Shown piece after piece: positions 23,161-35,396 of a stretch of DNA of 64,000 nucleotides. Numbering within the stretch: the first letter of the stretch is position 1; the number at the start of each line of letters is the position of its first letter. Position numbers and translations under genes: made by a program. Source of the stretch: Alectoria sarmentosa (taxonomy: Eukaryota > Ascomycota > Lecanoromycetes > Lecanorales > Parmeliaceae); NCBI GenBank assembly GCA_009733775.1, contig WOGZ01000015.1:62001-126000 (forward strand), in the 5' to 3' direction. The notes under the pieces are model-generated. The model saw only the letters and a program-made list of their open reading frames with translations. It was not told where the DNA came from and did not search any database.

Positions 23161-24359
23161 GTTTGGAACCAAAAGTGGGTTTCTTGGAATCGGTCAAAAC
23201 TGGCCGACTCACCGCGTCGGTGCGGGAGGCGATATCTTCCCCCGATCAGAACATCACGTCAGCAGCGGAGGTTTCCCCTTTCTACCGTTGACATCGGCTC
23301 CAACTCTTTCAATCCTCTACTCGACAGCAGCTGGAGAGAAAGAGCGGAAAGACAGAGAAACCATTGTTCAGTGAAAGATTGAATGAGTGAGTGTCGACCG
23401 CCATAACGCAGGTTCAAGGGAAAGATTAGTGGAGTCAATGGTTGCTAACCCGATTTGGCCTACCTTACACGAGCTCACCATATGCAATGTAGGGTTAGGG
23501 CTTCCAGATAACAAAATGCCCGCAACGCACCAAATTTGTATAACAACTCGCTTCATGACATCAAACAACTCGGTTTCTTGATTGCTAGCAAGACTGAAAT
23601 ATCGAAAAACTCAATTGTCGTTGTCGTTGACCTTATCGGTTCTTCCATTCGTAGAAAAATAATTAACTCTTCTTTTATTATTTCTTTTTTACTTTCTCTT
23701 TTACACCTCTTTACATCTTCCGTTCCATCTATTCCTCCATCTCATTAAGACTGCTACCATTACTGTGATTGTTGTCATCTACTGTGATTGTTGTGATCAA
23801 TACTATACGAGAGAAGGAAACCTTTGATATTGATGGAGGCTGCTAGGAGGCATGAGAAAAGGAGATTTATTGACAACATCAAAAGCGTTGAAATGAAATC
23901 TATTAATTACAATGAAATTGCAAAATAGCGAACTCATTTAAATCAATCTGTTGAGTGACTACCATGTATATGTATAATAAATATTTCGGATGGTACCTAC
24001 CTTACCTCACCAATATGTTGGCCCTAACCCTACATCGCATATTCCCGACGATTGCATATTCTGGCACCACTGGTGAACACGTGTAGTACATGTGTCGTAG
24101 CCGAAAGACTCTTCAGACACTGACACTCGACTACGGGTGTGCTTAACGATGAAAGAATTGACTGTGAGATAGTCTTGAGGCATGTACAATCAGTGCATGC
24201 CTTCGATAAGTTGTGATATAAATATATGCTTTTCTATTTGTCCTTGCGTTATCACCTCCGTGTGAGCAAAGAGGTGGCATATTGAACTGTTGTTTCTTCC
24301 ATGCTCATCAACTCCAATTCTCAAGGACGAGTTTGACCCCTGGAGAACCGATCTCCCCA
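23161..24359. other. AT-rich intergenic region with inverted repeat
   Basis: Between the Zn2Cys6 gene's upstream side and the end of the repeat-array gene. It contains the ~21-bp inverted repeat listed separately and, at about 23757-23797, a tandem pair of TACTGTGATTGTTGT-like units. No gene recognised. Confidence 0.5.
23480..24042. repeat. Inverted repeat with telomere-like ends
   Basis: ATATGCAATGTAGGGTTAGGG at the left end (split here as ATATGCAATGT + AGGGTTAGGG) is complementary, with one transition, to sequence at 24022-24042 that reads CCCTAACCCTACATCGCATAT in the same sense (CCCTAACCCT + ACATCGCATAT). About 520 bp of AT-rich DNA without coding capacity lies between. Near-identical CCTACCTTAC motifs occur just outside the left arm and just before the right arm. 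A MITE-like insertion is possible; the telomere-like core may be coincidental. Confidence 0.6.
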
Positions 24360-25945
24360 TCACAGCCCCCAGAATTCATCCTCCCTGCTCCCTGGCATCG
24401 CAACTTCTGCCTCCAAATCCGCCATCTCCTCCTCTACACCTGCCCCTTTTTTTGGTGTCAGCATTGCTTTGTCAAGATTAGAGCCCTCCTATTGTGAGCC
24501 ACGCCCAGGAGGGAAAAGAGGGTATTTGCTCCCGTTTTTTGTCTCGCGACTCAGGTTTTGGAACAGAGTGGGGAAAGGTAATTCCGAAATGTACGCACAT
24601 TTGTATCCCACCCATCCGCGGAGCCCGTGGAGTTCTTTAAGTCGGTTCAGGATGTCTTGTGAACCTTCGACGGACTCCTCGCGCTGGAGCCGACCCTCAA
24701 GCTGGTCGATCTCGGCCTTCGCCCTGGTCATGTGGCTCAGGAGCTGACGCCTCTGATCGTGCATCACTGCCAGGCGCTGTTTGTTGCTCAGCCCAGTGGA
24801 CTTGAGCTCCCTCAACTCTCTGGCGAAGCGTTCGAGGGAAGGTGGTGTCGACGGACGATGACTGGCAGGCCGCACAGTCGGAGTATCAGATGCTGATGCA
24901 GTAGGACCAGCAATGGCGGCGGCTGGAGTATGTGGTATGAAAAATGCAGCCATTGGATTCAACACAGGTAAGGCGCCGCCCATACGAGGCGTTCCTATGT
25001 TGAAGTGAGCCAAGACTCCCATCAAGAGGATGGCATATTGCATTACCTCGTTCACCAATATTTGCTTCTTGTTGGCTCGAAGTGCCAAATTCCACCTGTG
25101 CAACTCCCATCATACCAGGCGTTCCTGAGTGGTGGTGAGCCAAGAAAGGTATCAGAAGGACGGTGTATGGCCTTACCCTGTTGATCAACACCAGTTTCTC
25201 CCTCATTTGAAGTACCCGGCTCGATGGCTACGTTCCCTTCTATGCGAGCCATTTCTGGGTTATTGTGAGCCAGATTTTGAAAAAGAGAAATGGTAGCTCG
25301 CATACCCTTTTTGCCAGTAGCAGCGTCCATCTTGTCTTGTTGGTGGAAAATGCTGGGTGTGGTGCCACAAGAAAGTACCATTCCTGAATCATGATGAGCA
25401 AGATATGTGTTAAAAATTGATGTGTTGCCTTGACTTGCCGGCTGAAGTAACGAAATTTATGGGTATGATGCCACAAATATGTGTCACTTCCAAATCAAGA
25501 TAAGCAAGAGATCTGTAGAAGTACGGGTCTTTGTGACCTGATGCACAGAGCTTTTCAGGTAACTTGCCACAAATACATACTACTTCCGAACCAAGACAAA
25601 CAAGAAATGTGCAAGAACTGATCTCTTTCAGGTGCGTTGCCCCAAAAGAACGCCCTTCCTTGACTCAAAATGAGCGAAAAGAGTGCAAGATTATGCTTTC
25701 TATCAGGTAAGCTATTCCAAAAGAACGCCCTTTCAGACTCAAGCCGAGAAAGAAATACGCAGGACTCGGCTTCCTTCAAAGGCAATTTCCCCCAAAACAA
25801 TGCCCTTCCAGTATCAAGCTGAGCGAAGTAAGTATCCAAAGATGTGGTACCTTGCCAAAAATGTCACCAGTGTAGGATGGAATGTCTGGGCCGGCGACCG
25901 GAATGATTGCCCAGGAATGCTGCAGAGATTCATTTCGGGGCGCAT
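24360..25945 (-). CDS. Orphan protein encoded by a tandem exon-intron array
   Basis: No known family. The 3' part is well supported: exons 25538-25582, 25439-25486, 25306-25383, 25177-25254, 25047-25124, 24599-24994 and 24360-24445, all beginning and ending in phase 1. Three consecutive exons are exactly 78 nt and encode related 26-residue units (examples GTTPSIFHQQ, GTSNEGETG, GTSSQQEANIG). Introns are 51-55 nt, and one has a GC donor. The long penultimate exon encodes a Pro/Thr-rich stretch and a charged coiled coil (HDQRRQLLSHMTRAKAEIDQ). The 5' part contains 75-bp units read through as one frame with RAFFWG-type motifs, preceded by a candidate exon starting at ATG 25945. How that part joins the first phase-1 exon is unresolved, so the start is uncertain. 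Confidence 0.55.
24967..25840 (-). repeat. Tandem repeat array, 75 to 130-bp units
   Basis: About nine related units on the minus strand. Landmarks are GGAAGGGCGTTCTTTTGG-like blocks starting at + positions near 25781, 25706, 25631 and 25557 (75-bp spacing), then 25461, 25355, 25222, 25097 and 24967 (about 95-130 bp). Each is followed by a CTTG-CTCA-type tract ending in AG. In the downstream units this tract is the 3' end of an intron. Confidence 0.75.
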
Positions 25946-26262
25946 GTGAATTGTGGATATATGTATAAAGTGATGGGTGCAAAGGTGATGACAAACGGAA
26001 GAGTGATAGAAGGCACAGGAAGTGATGCAAAATAAGAGAGTGAAAAGGAGTAAAAGTAGTGATGGAGGACGGAAACTGTGATATAAGGTACAAAGAGTGA
26101 CATGAAATTGTTTGGTCTCGTTCCCTTTTGGAAGCCTTCACTATTCACATATGACTTTCTGAGGTTTAGAGAAGTAGCGAGATGGGTATATGCAGAATTT
26201 ACAAAGCCACTCCTATATGTGCAGTTCAAAGGTAACAGATCAAAACATACTTTTTGGCTTCG
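25946..26262. other. Short intergenic region
   Basis: About 317 bp between two genes on the minus strand: terminator of the transporter and presumed promoter of the array gene. No further feature seen. Confidence 0.5.
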
Positions 26263-28042
26263 TCAAGCGCCATTAGCAGCACCAGGCATTCTCGTGTCCA
26301 TCGCCTGCTCCGCTTCTTCTTCCAAGGCATCTCTTTTCAAATGCCCACTCTGGTAGTACACATACCCCACCAGCAACACTCCTACTACCAGAGCTATCAC
26401 CAACAGTACAATATTGACAGGCAACGGATCCCGATGGAAGACTTTGTGAGTCATGGCATCCAGACCTGACTGTGAGAAATTGAGCAAACCGGCGAGGCAG
26501 ATGATCAATCCGTATACCTTGCCGAATGTTTGGAAACCAAAAACTTTCGCTGCGTAGTCAGACACGGCGGTGTAGTAAAGGGGCCGGTAGAGAACGAAGA
26601 GTATGATATTGCCATACGCGGCCCACAAGAATGGCAGGACACCTAGGACACCGATTGCGGTAGCCACGACCACGAGTATCGCGAGCGTAAAAGGCGTGCT
26701 CGTGTTATCAAGCACAAGGCCAATGAATGGTATACTCAGCACGCCGCCCACTGGTAAAGCGATATCAAAGACGTGGTTGACTTGCTCAGCCAGAGCATCG
26801 CTATGAAGCATGTACTCGTACTGAGTTCTGACTGTGGCGACGAAGTAGTTGATTCTCGTCATCTGGACTACTGTGAAGAAGGCGATGAAGATAAACCAGG
26901 GACTCATGATCTGTTGCAGAGCCGAGCGGCCGTGTAGTGCACCCCACACGCCGCTGATCTGTTTCTTCTTCTCTTCCTCTGTCTGCTGTTTAATGGCGGG
27001 TTTGCCGAGAAGAGATGTCGTCTCCGAGACTACGCTTTCTCGGTGCTGGTGCCACCTCGCTGTATCCTCGGAATCCGGATTGGGGGATTCAATTCCCTCG
27101 GTCCGTTCCTCGGCCTGAGAGATGAGCTCGCCAACTGTCTTATAAGAATTGGCAGGCATTACAAAAATTTGTACAACCAAGATGAAAATAGGAACGACTA
27201 GATAAACCAAGAAAAACTTTCGAGGCGTGAATGTTCCATGAGACGCCGAATATATCAGTCGATAGAAAAGAAAGATGGCGCTTGATGAGTCGAAAGCGCC
27301 GGTGAGTAAGGCGAGGATGAGGCCTGAGTTTTGTGGGAATGTGTTCGATAGTTGAAAAGAAGAAATGAATACAAAAGGGCCGCCCAGCGCAAGGAAAAGG
27401 TATCCGGGAATATATGCATCGAAGGGTAGTTCTGTCGCGAAAGCCATGAGGAGAGCACCAATGGTGAGGAGTATGCTGCCTACGATGCCGCTGATTCGAG
27501 GGCCGTATCTGTCGAGGACGGTACCAACGGGAAGAGCGCATACGTTTGTTGCTACGGCGGCAGTTGTGAACATGAAGTTGAGCCTAGCAGCGTTCCAGCA
27601 TCAGCAGGAATGACGGCGGACTTCCCAATAGCAAGGAGCCTACCGGATTTCCTGCTCGTAGCAGGTCCTCCCCAATTCACTGGTCATGAATTCATCTCTC
27701 TCACAGAACTGACTATATACCCCTTCCTGTATCAGAACTGGTTTTATCGCTGCATATCCAAATACGATCCCGGCTGCGAAGAGGCAATAGATGACGGCGA
27801 TAGCGACTTGGACTGTAATCCTTATCCGTCAGCCACGTCTCACACCTCCCGGCCAATGAATACTGACATATCCTCTTTGTCTTGGAGACTTCAAATGCCC
27901 CCACAGGCTCGTCCTTCCCATTTGGTGCTTTGCCATTGCCCACGGGGTTGAAGGACATATTCTTGTGCTCTGATCTTGCGGGCGAGGAACCTCGGACTAC
28001 TTGCTCGTAAGAGCTCATAGAGCTGACGCGATGGAGAGACAT
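26263..28042 (-). CDS. MFS transporter, SLC43/Fmp42-like
   Basis: Twelve-helix major facilitator of the group containing yeast Fmp42 and animal SLC43 amino-acid transporters. Exons 27868-28042, 27644-27812 and 26263-27583 join in phase to 554 residues. A polar N-terminal tail precedes helix 1 (AVIYCLFAAGIVFGYAAIKP). Helix 2 is followed by the MFS signature LDRYGPRISG. A long acidic cytosolic loop (EERTEGIESPNPDSED to TEEEKKKQ) separates the two six-helix halves. The second half contains GLVLDNTSTP and FGFQTFGKVYG, typical of the group. The transported substrate is not established for fungal members. Intron 1 has a GGCTGAC branch site. The tail is charged (KRDALEEEAEQAMD). Confidence 0.88.
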
Positions 28043-28667
28043 TTTCGAAGTCTAGATTGGCCAAAAGATGAGAGTGTTCCAAAAGAAAGAATTTCGAAGT
28101 CGAAGACTCGACTGGCGACCCCGCGTTTCCTTTGGTAAGGATGGTTGAAAGTATAATCAGAATCAGAAGAGAGGCATCAAACCAATAGGTCGCATAGAAA
28201 GCCTGGAATGCGAATTCGCGAAGCTGGACATTCAAGACACCAAAACACCAAAGCGAGTGACAAAGTATAAGATGCGTCTCATGGCAAATTTGGGAAACCT
28301 CTTTCGCTTGGTGAAAAATGGAATAAAACGAGCAAGATTAAGTAGCCCCACCTCCCACACATGGCGGCGGAAAGAAGCCGCCGTCGCCACTTGCCAAGCA
28401 GAATTCTCAATCCACATCTCACCTCAATACACATGGCATTCTATCCACGCCCACGTCTGAAATATCGCAAACAATGATGAATGATTTAGAAAGCGACCAA
28501 AATCTAAAACAACTTTCCAACACGAGTGGTATCAACAGGTCCAAGCCATACCAAGCCGGCATCCAAAACAATAAGCAGGCACCTTGCACTACTCACCAAG
28601 ACACCCTCGGGTATGTAAAATCTTCCAAACGGTAATAATCGTGACAAGATACCAAGCTCTCGACACT
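28043..28667. other. Intergenic region
   Basis: About 625 bp with the transporter promoter and the end of the FYVE-RING gene. No other feature recognised. Confidence 0.5.
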
Positions 28668-30712
28668 TCATGTCTCCCCATCTGGATGCACAGGGCAAGC
28701 CCCTGCACCTTTCGTAACCCACCACTGTCGTATACATGCCTGATCCTCCTGTTAGTCCTTTCGCTATTCACATGGTAACACATCTAAACCGCAAGAGCTG
28801 AAAACTTACCCTATGAAATTTACACAAACACACCAACCTCCCCATCTCATCCCCAACCGCAAACTCCTCCAAACAAATCACACACTCCTGCACACCCTCA
28901 CCGTCTTGCCCAACGCAGTCTTTCTCACTCGCATGATAGAAAAACATGCCCGGCGTCCGCAGTCTTTGCTGGTAGGACGGGTGTGAAATATCGGGCGAGC
29001 CTGCAGAGTCTCGGTGTTCGGTAGAAACTGGCCTTGGACCGGCAGCTTGTGAAGGCGTAACTACACTTGCTGCTGTCGCTGCTGAAGCCGGTGGGTGAGA
29101 TGATCGAGACCCAGAGGAGGAGAAATGAGTGGCGATGCACGATGCTACATGAGCCTCACGCCCTGCCTCGGAACCATCGGGACCCTTAGGCGGCAGAGCT
29201 TGATGGCATACTGGACATTCGTCCTCTTCTCGCAATTGAGGCCTCGGGCCGGATCGCGGACTGGTTATGTCCAGGTCAGGGGGAGGACGGTAGCGGGATT
29301 GTGATGGGATAGGGCCCATTGACGCATGGTGACGATGGTGGGGAGGGTTTTGAAGGAGCGATGCGAGATGGCGCTTTGAGATGTTAGCTTATGTCGGTCA
29401 AGATTACGGATCCTACTCGTAGACTTACCTGATGCACTGTTTGATCAGGCGCTGAGCCATATACCGAGGAGTGTCCTGGCAGAGACATGGGAGATCCCAC
29501 TAGTCGTGATGCATGACTGTGGCGTCGATTTGCAGATGAGCCTGCTGTAGATGTGAGCGTTGCATGAGGCGCGATGCCATCAAACCCAGAAGCGTTGTTT
29601 GAGCGGTATTCAGAGCGCCCCGAAGATATTCTTCTGTTCAGCGTCTGCACTTGGTCTTCTCCTGAAGAATCTAAGCCTGGTATTGGAGGTAATTGCTGGT
29701 TTGGGCCTGCGTGATCTGGTCTAGGAAAGGAATCGAAGCTATGACGGGTCGTTGAGAAATATGGAAGATGAGGCAAAGGGTTCGGATCTGGCACGCAGGG
29801 GTTGCATAATCTGACTTCTTGCCCACCGCCAAGAGCGGGGTCGATCCTGTATTCTGAACTCTGCGGTCGTTCTTCAAAGTTCGCCACCTCTCCTCGAGGA
29901 GCATCATCGTCGCCAGTAAGATCAACAACCTCGACCCCGGCGTTGTTTGCAGTGCTTGGACTCGGGATATCATCTTCCGGCGGATGTACGATGAACTGCC
30001 GAGGTATCGTGATCCGATGAGGAGAGCAGTTCGCGCACACTACCCTTCCACACTTCCTGCAATGATGTTTTCTGTACCAAAAGCTGAAAGTCGTCCCGCA
30101 AATTCGGCATTTGGACACCCCAGCATCGGGCTCCCATCGGGGAAGAGTAATTTCTCGACTTCTTCGTCTTTGCAGAGTGTCTAAACTGGGCCGCCGGGGT
30201 AAGGGTCGCTCTGTCACTCTCTGCGTAGGAGGACTGTTCGAGGTGGTCGAGGGTGCAAATAAGGGTCGGTCGTTGCCCGATTGCGTAAAGCTTTGCCTTG
30301 AACGAGAGCTCCCTGGGTGCACAGATGATAGACCACTAGACGATCTTCTCCTCGAATGTTCCTCCGGGAGTTCCGAGAGCCTTTTCCTTCTATCCGCAGC
30401 GATGATCGCTGCCCGGTTTGCAGCCAATTGAGTCCGATTCAAAGAGTCCTGCCTACCACTTGGTGAGTCCCTGAGCATGTCCACCCATGTCTCCCTTTCT
30501 GCCGATGAAGGCTCCGTAGATATCCTGCTCTTCGGGTTTAAGCCACTGGATAGCACATCCCCTTCACTGTGCCCTCTCCTCAAAGTGTCTCCAACTCGAG
30601 TATTATTTGGTCCGTGACGATCACTTGTGCTATTGAGCGACGTGGTACGAGGCTGTTGTGAAGTTGGACGATGCGAGGGTGTAGAGCTTGAACTGCTCAA
30701 AGGCGGGTCCAT
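28668..30712 (-). CDS. pib1: FYVE-RING ubiquitin ligase (Pib1-like)
   Basis: E3 ubiquitin ligase that binds endosomal and vacuolar PI3P through a FYVE finger and recruits E2 enzymes through a C-terminal RING, as yeast Pib1 does. Exons 29429-30712, 28810-29373 and 28668-28739 join in phase to 639 residues. The FYVE domain shows WEPD, CRICGTTFSFW, RKHHCRKCG and RVVCANC, with LCNPC as the last zinc pair. A zinc-knuckle-like CPVCHQALPP lies mid-protein. The RING reads CVICLEEFAVGDEMGRL-VCLCKFHRACIRQWW and ends ACPVH. The last 24-codon exon completes the RING, which supports the splice. Ser/Pro-rich low-complexity regions surround the domains. The start is taken at the first in-frame ATG; open sequence continues about 20 codons upstream, so a 5' exon is possible. 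Confidence 0.87.
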
Positions 30713-31686
30713 CAAATGTTTCGAGGCCAATCTAGGCCTCTTAAATGGGCGTTCCCCAGGCGGTGGAATGTTTCTCAACCTTGCCCTCGCACAGTGGCGG
30801 TGGTGGTCATCCAGCTTGTTCGATCTAGAATCAATGACGATGAAGGCTAGGAAAGACTCTGGAGGACCAAGGCGAGGCTGTCGAGCAAGGATTCGATGGG
30901 TGATAATGTTTTTGGCAGTCTGAAGGGCGATGAATATTCAAGCTGCGCATACGTAGACAGGAGGCGGACATGTAACATTGACAGAGTCGATGGCAGGACG
31001 GGTAATTGTAATAATGTTAAAACATTTTGTCAGCGTATGCATACTCGAGTATCATAACAATACTACTGTAGAATAGGTTGATCGTTTGGTGTGATGCCCC
31101 ATGTCTTAACTGTGAGAAGAACGATAGACTGAGACAATAGTTGCATTGGGATTCTTGATGAGTGGCGAGCCCGAATTCACACCTGTTCCAGGGATCGAAT
31201 AATATTTGATCTTGTCACCATGTGAAGGAAGCGGATCGGTACCCAGCCTCGTGGCGGTTACGGAGATGGCACGCGACCCCACATCAAGTGAAGGGGCGTT
31301 TTTTTTCCCACAATCTTGGAGCTCGCGCTCACCTGTGGAACTCTAGACAATTTAAATGCGTGAGTATTATTTAGATGATGTTGGGAGCAGCGTCTTCGAC
31401 CCCCCCCCCCCAAATTCCGTGCTCTGCAAAGCCCAAAATGTTGATTTATACACATCAGGTATCTATTCTACAGCCTTTTCCTCACTTAGTCCTCGCCATA
31501 TGTCCATCGCGCGTACAATCGAAACAAAAATACCAGCCAGTGATTCGTAGCCACATGCAACGCTAATATATGCTCGAATATTGCTTAGAGGAAACAACGC
31601 CCACGCACTCTTTTGCAGCAATGATATAAAGAAATTCGTTTCGCCTCCGACGTACGTGACAAATGACGCCAAGGGAATGAGTTGGC
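30713..31686. other. Intergenic region
   Basis: Nearly 1 kb without a recognised gene: presumed promoter of the FYVE-RING gene and 3' flank of the TRP-like gene. A run of about eleven C lies near 31401. Confidence 0.5.
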
Positions 31687-34600
31687 CTAGAAAGCATGAG
31701 CTCGTTGGGCATCAGGACTGACACTTCTTCGACTAGGGTCTTCAACGAGCTCAGCACTTGAGCCTAGCATTGATGGGCCGTCCGAACTTGCAATATGGAT
31801 ATTGTCGCTGGCTCGATGTTGCTGCACATAACCCATGCTTGTGGGCCGATCGAGCTGTTGAAAACCGGGAGCCAGAGAACCAAGTACAGACGAAGAGTGT
31901 CTCGCATGCTGACCATATCCATCCTCATCGGTTTCTTGCGTCCCCGGTGAGAACATGCTGGAGTTCATTGAATCCCCACCCGCTGATAGATGGGTGCCAT
32001 GTGAAGAAGAGGCGGCATGGTGAGAATCGAAGGGGAAGCGCTTGCTGTTTTCTTCTGGAGGCTGCAAACGCTGGTGGGTAGACCTTCGCGGAGTAATGGG
32101 TGGAGAGGGCGCTACCGTTGAAAGCCTATCACCGAGAATATCCAAATCTGTTGAAGAGTCACGTCTGGAACTCTTTCGTGGTATGTTTGGTTTGGCGCTT
32201 CTCCGCGTACTCTCACGAGTGGGCCTTGAGCTCGCCTTAGATGCAATTCGACTTGGCAACTCTATACCTCCTGGCGTTTCGATAGTAGGCAGGTGAGGCG
32301 GGAATTGTGAGATTTGACTTTCTCGATTCGGCCGCCAGTCTTCATCCAAAATGGATCTCTCATCACCCTCTTCGTCTTCGCTACTCACAGGGCTTTCTTC
32401 ATCAGGCAGATGCCTGGTACCAGCCCCAATTGCGTCTCCTTGATCACTCAGGGCAAGGTCACGAGATCTTTCTGGCTGGTTGACCCCCGGATCATCCAAG
32501 TAACGAGCTTCTTCACCAGGTATGATTGCACCTGAAGGCGTCTGTCTTCCCATAGGAGGCGCTCTTGAACTCCTGACGACCTCGAACCCTTTGCCTTTCT
32601 CCTTGGTCTTGCCACCAAACAAACTCTTAATCCAGCCAGAAGCAGAGATTACAGGCCCAGTCGGGTCAGCGGGCCCCGTCTTTAGCCTTCGAGTGGGTTG
32701 GTTCGATAGAGCAGGTCCCCTCACGCCGTAGTAGAAGTCAACTTCTCTAGTTGCGTAGTCAGTCTTAGATTGCCGTGGTTCTTCAGCATCAGAGTCAGAG
32801 CGATCACGAGCCCCGCCCAGATGAGCTGGAAGCGGTGTGCCACGTCCAGATGCTGATGGGCCTTCTGTTGGCTGAGGGGAGCCTTCCAGGTCAGGGCTGT
32901 GGTGACTCCACCGTTTGTTGGCCCAGTCAGCACTTCCCCACGAACCTCGACTTCGCACATGTGGAGAGTTCGCATCCACGGTCGTTCTTCTCTGCCTCGG
33001 TGGGCGGTAATATGGATCGGCAGTTTCGGCGTTTCTTATATTGACTATACCACCCGCTGTTGCTCCGTGACCTGCAGCTTGGCTGCCATCTGGAAGGTAA
33101 GAAAAGGCGCTCGCCCCTCCAGATATTGGGGTGTCTCCTGCACCACCCGCGCTGACCGAGTCAAGCCCAACGCTCGTGCGATTCTCGCTCACACCCTGCC
33201 TGTTTAAAAGGATTGCCGAACTGCCTGACATGCTTCGAGATCGACCTCCGTTCCACTGTAAAGACTTTTGGTCTGACTCCTGAGCTAGCATGGCTGCGTC
33301 AGAGGTTATGCTTTGCCGTGCTCGGCCGCTACGCCGAGGATTTCTTCGAGAAAGTTGACGCATTCCAAAGACCTAGACAACGGACGAAGAATGAGTGCTA
33401 TAATTACGAGAATCCTGCTAATTTTTGGGATTGACGAGCAACAAGAGTCATCAAGGACCGAATGACGCACCTTGACCAGTCCTCCTCTAGCAGCGCCTCC
33501 ACCGACGCCCTCTTCACCTCCTGCACCAGCCAATCTTGCGACAACCTCGATGAGAGTTTGGCATGCATTGAGGAAGAAGCCGAATACGAGCACAATGGCG
33601 TGCATGAGAAGGATGATGTATCCTATCCACCCTCTAGGTGCATCTTTGACACCTAACGAGGGCAGAAATGCCACACTTAGAAGAACCGTTAAAAGTCTAA
33701 TGACGGCGAAAAAGGTGTGAAAGGCATTCATGGACGTTGGAGAATGGAAAGGCCGGAAAGCGTTCAGGGTGAGTATATTGATCACTTCACAAATTGCGAG
33801 TAAAACCAATTGAGCAATCCCAGACGGTTGAACAGCACCGATTGCTATGCCTCGAATGAAGGTCAACATAACGGGGACCAACGCAAAAGTAGCTGCATTG
33901 TCCGAGTATGTGTTGTATAAGGGCCCATAGAGTAAGACCGTTGGTAGGTCGTCGAACAAGTATGATCGCGGACGAGTTGTGGCTATCAACCACAAGAGAA
34001 AACCTGCAAAGCCTATCAGAGCAACAAGCAGGACTGTTGCAAATCCTACTGTTGAGCCTGGAGAGTGTCCTGCAATGACTAGCTGGAAAGTCGAGAGCGC
34101 CACGATAGGTAGCAAAAAGTAATTGAAGACAACCCGAATAGCATTACCAAGACTGAAAGGCAAGTTCTTTTGCCGAAGGTCTTCTTCTTGTGTATCGGAG
34201 ATGAATCGATAAGCCCAACGGCAGGCGAAACCGATCTGTATCAGGGTGACAACAGACACCACAATGACCAGGAGCCATACTACCATGCCAGCCCATATAT
34301 CCTTATCTGCGGTCATACCCACCAATTGACTCATCCTATCAAGTCCATAGGATCCGTTGGCCACATAAACTCCATCAAGGAGGCTTTGGGAACCATTGCC
34401 GTGCGTGACGAAACTCTCATTGAACATGAGTGCAGACCAACTCACTTGGCTTACCACAGGCTGGTAGAATCCTGGGTAATTCAGACTTAAAGATCCAATT
34501 AGGACGATGAACTGGATATATTGTAGACAGTCTCCAAAACCAGGAGTCACCAGTCGTAGAAGATCGTCATCTCTACCGTAGTTGCTCGAGAACTTGAAGA

Positions 34601-35396
34601 CATCGGTGGAACCCCAAGGACTGAATATCGCGGCGGTGGCTGTTGCAATAGCAACAAGAATAAGGACGACAAGGGGCAGGTAGGTAAGGGTCCTACTGAG
34701 CGTATGCCCTAAATCCGGAGTTACGCTGGCTTCTATGCACGCCAGGGGGTTGGCCTGTGGGTCTCCGGACTTGAGCCTAAGGAAGGTGTTGATTGAGGTG
34801 AATGCATAGCTCGAATACATATCGTGCGCGGCAGTAATTCCAGGAAGCTCAGATATGTCGCTCCTGCAGGCGAAATAGTGAGTCCAATTTGATTTAGTAA
34901 TGTTTTTGAGGATGAGAAAGAGGACTTACTCAGTACCGTTGAAGTTGAAAACAGGGGCAACTGGACAAACTGTCAAAGACGAAGTATTACAAAACCTCGC
35001 AGCGTCTGGAGCATAGGGTGTGTAATCCAACACGTTGAATACCGTTGTGAAAGTGGTATACAGCGCATCTACACCTGATCCGTAGACATCTGGGATCTTG
35101 CCCACAGTATCATTCGGATCTGCCCATTGCGGATCGGTCTGGCTTGGATATGGCTGCACGTTAGCAACCCCAGCGACGTTGCCATATGCAGTAACATTGA
35201 GATTATGGCTCTCCGCACTCGTGTTGAAAGTGGCCCAGACGAATAGCGGCACAAATTGTAGAGGCTTTGGATCGTTTGAATTGATAACGTCCGGGCTCAG
35301 GCAGTTGCCAAAATTAATGAAAGCGGCGGTCGAAAGTCTGATAGGTAGCAAGACTGCCAGTAACACTGTTCGCAGTATGTTGAAAATGGAAGGCAT
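31687..35396 (-). CDS. TRP-like channel / FLC-family membrane protein
   Basis: Fungal TRP-like (FLC/Pkd2-related) protein: a signal peptide, an extracellular ML-like lipid-binding domain, then about nine transmembrane helices and a cytosolic tail. Exons 34930-35396, 33471-34863 and 31687-33372 join in phase to 1181 residues. The first 25 residues are a signal sequence (ILRTVLLAVLLPIRLS), followed by FGNCLSPDVINSND, typical of ML-like domains. Hydrophobic helices run from LTYLPLVVLILVAIATATA to IILLMHAIVLVFGFFL. The 560-residue tail, encoded by the last exon, is Ser/Arg-rich and probably regulatory. Yeast Flc proteins affect FAD and calcium handling and cell wall integrity, and S. pombe Pkd2 is a putative channel. 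The subgroup is not certain here. Confidence 0.87.

Noticed and set aside
30111..30431. Plus-strand open frames over the FYVE-RING gene
   Set aside because: Antisense shadows; the minus strand encodes clear FYVE and RING zinc ligands.
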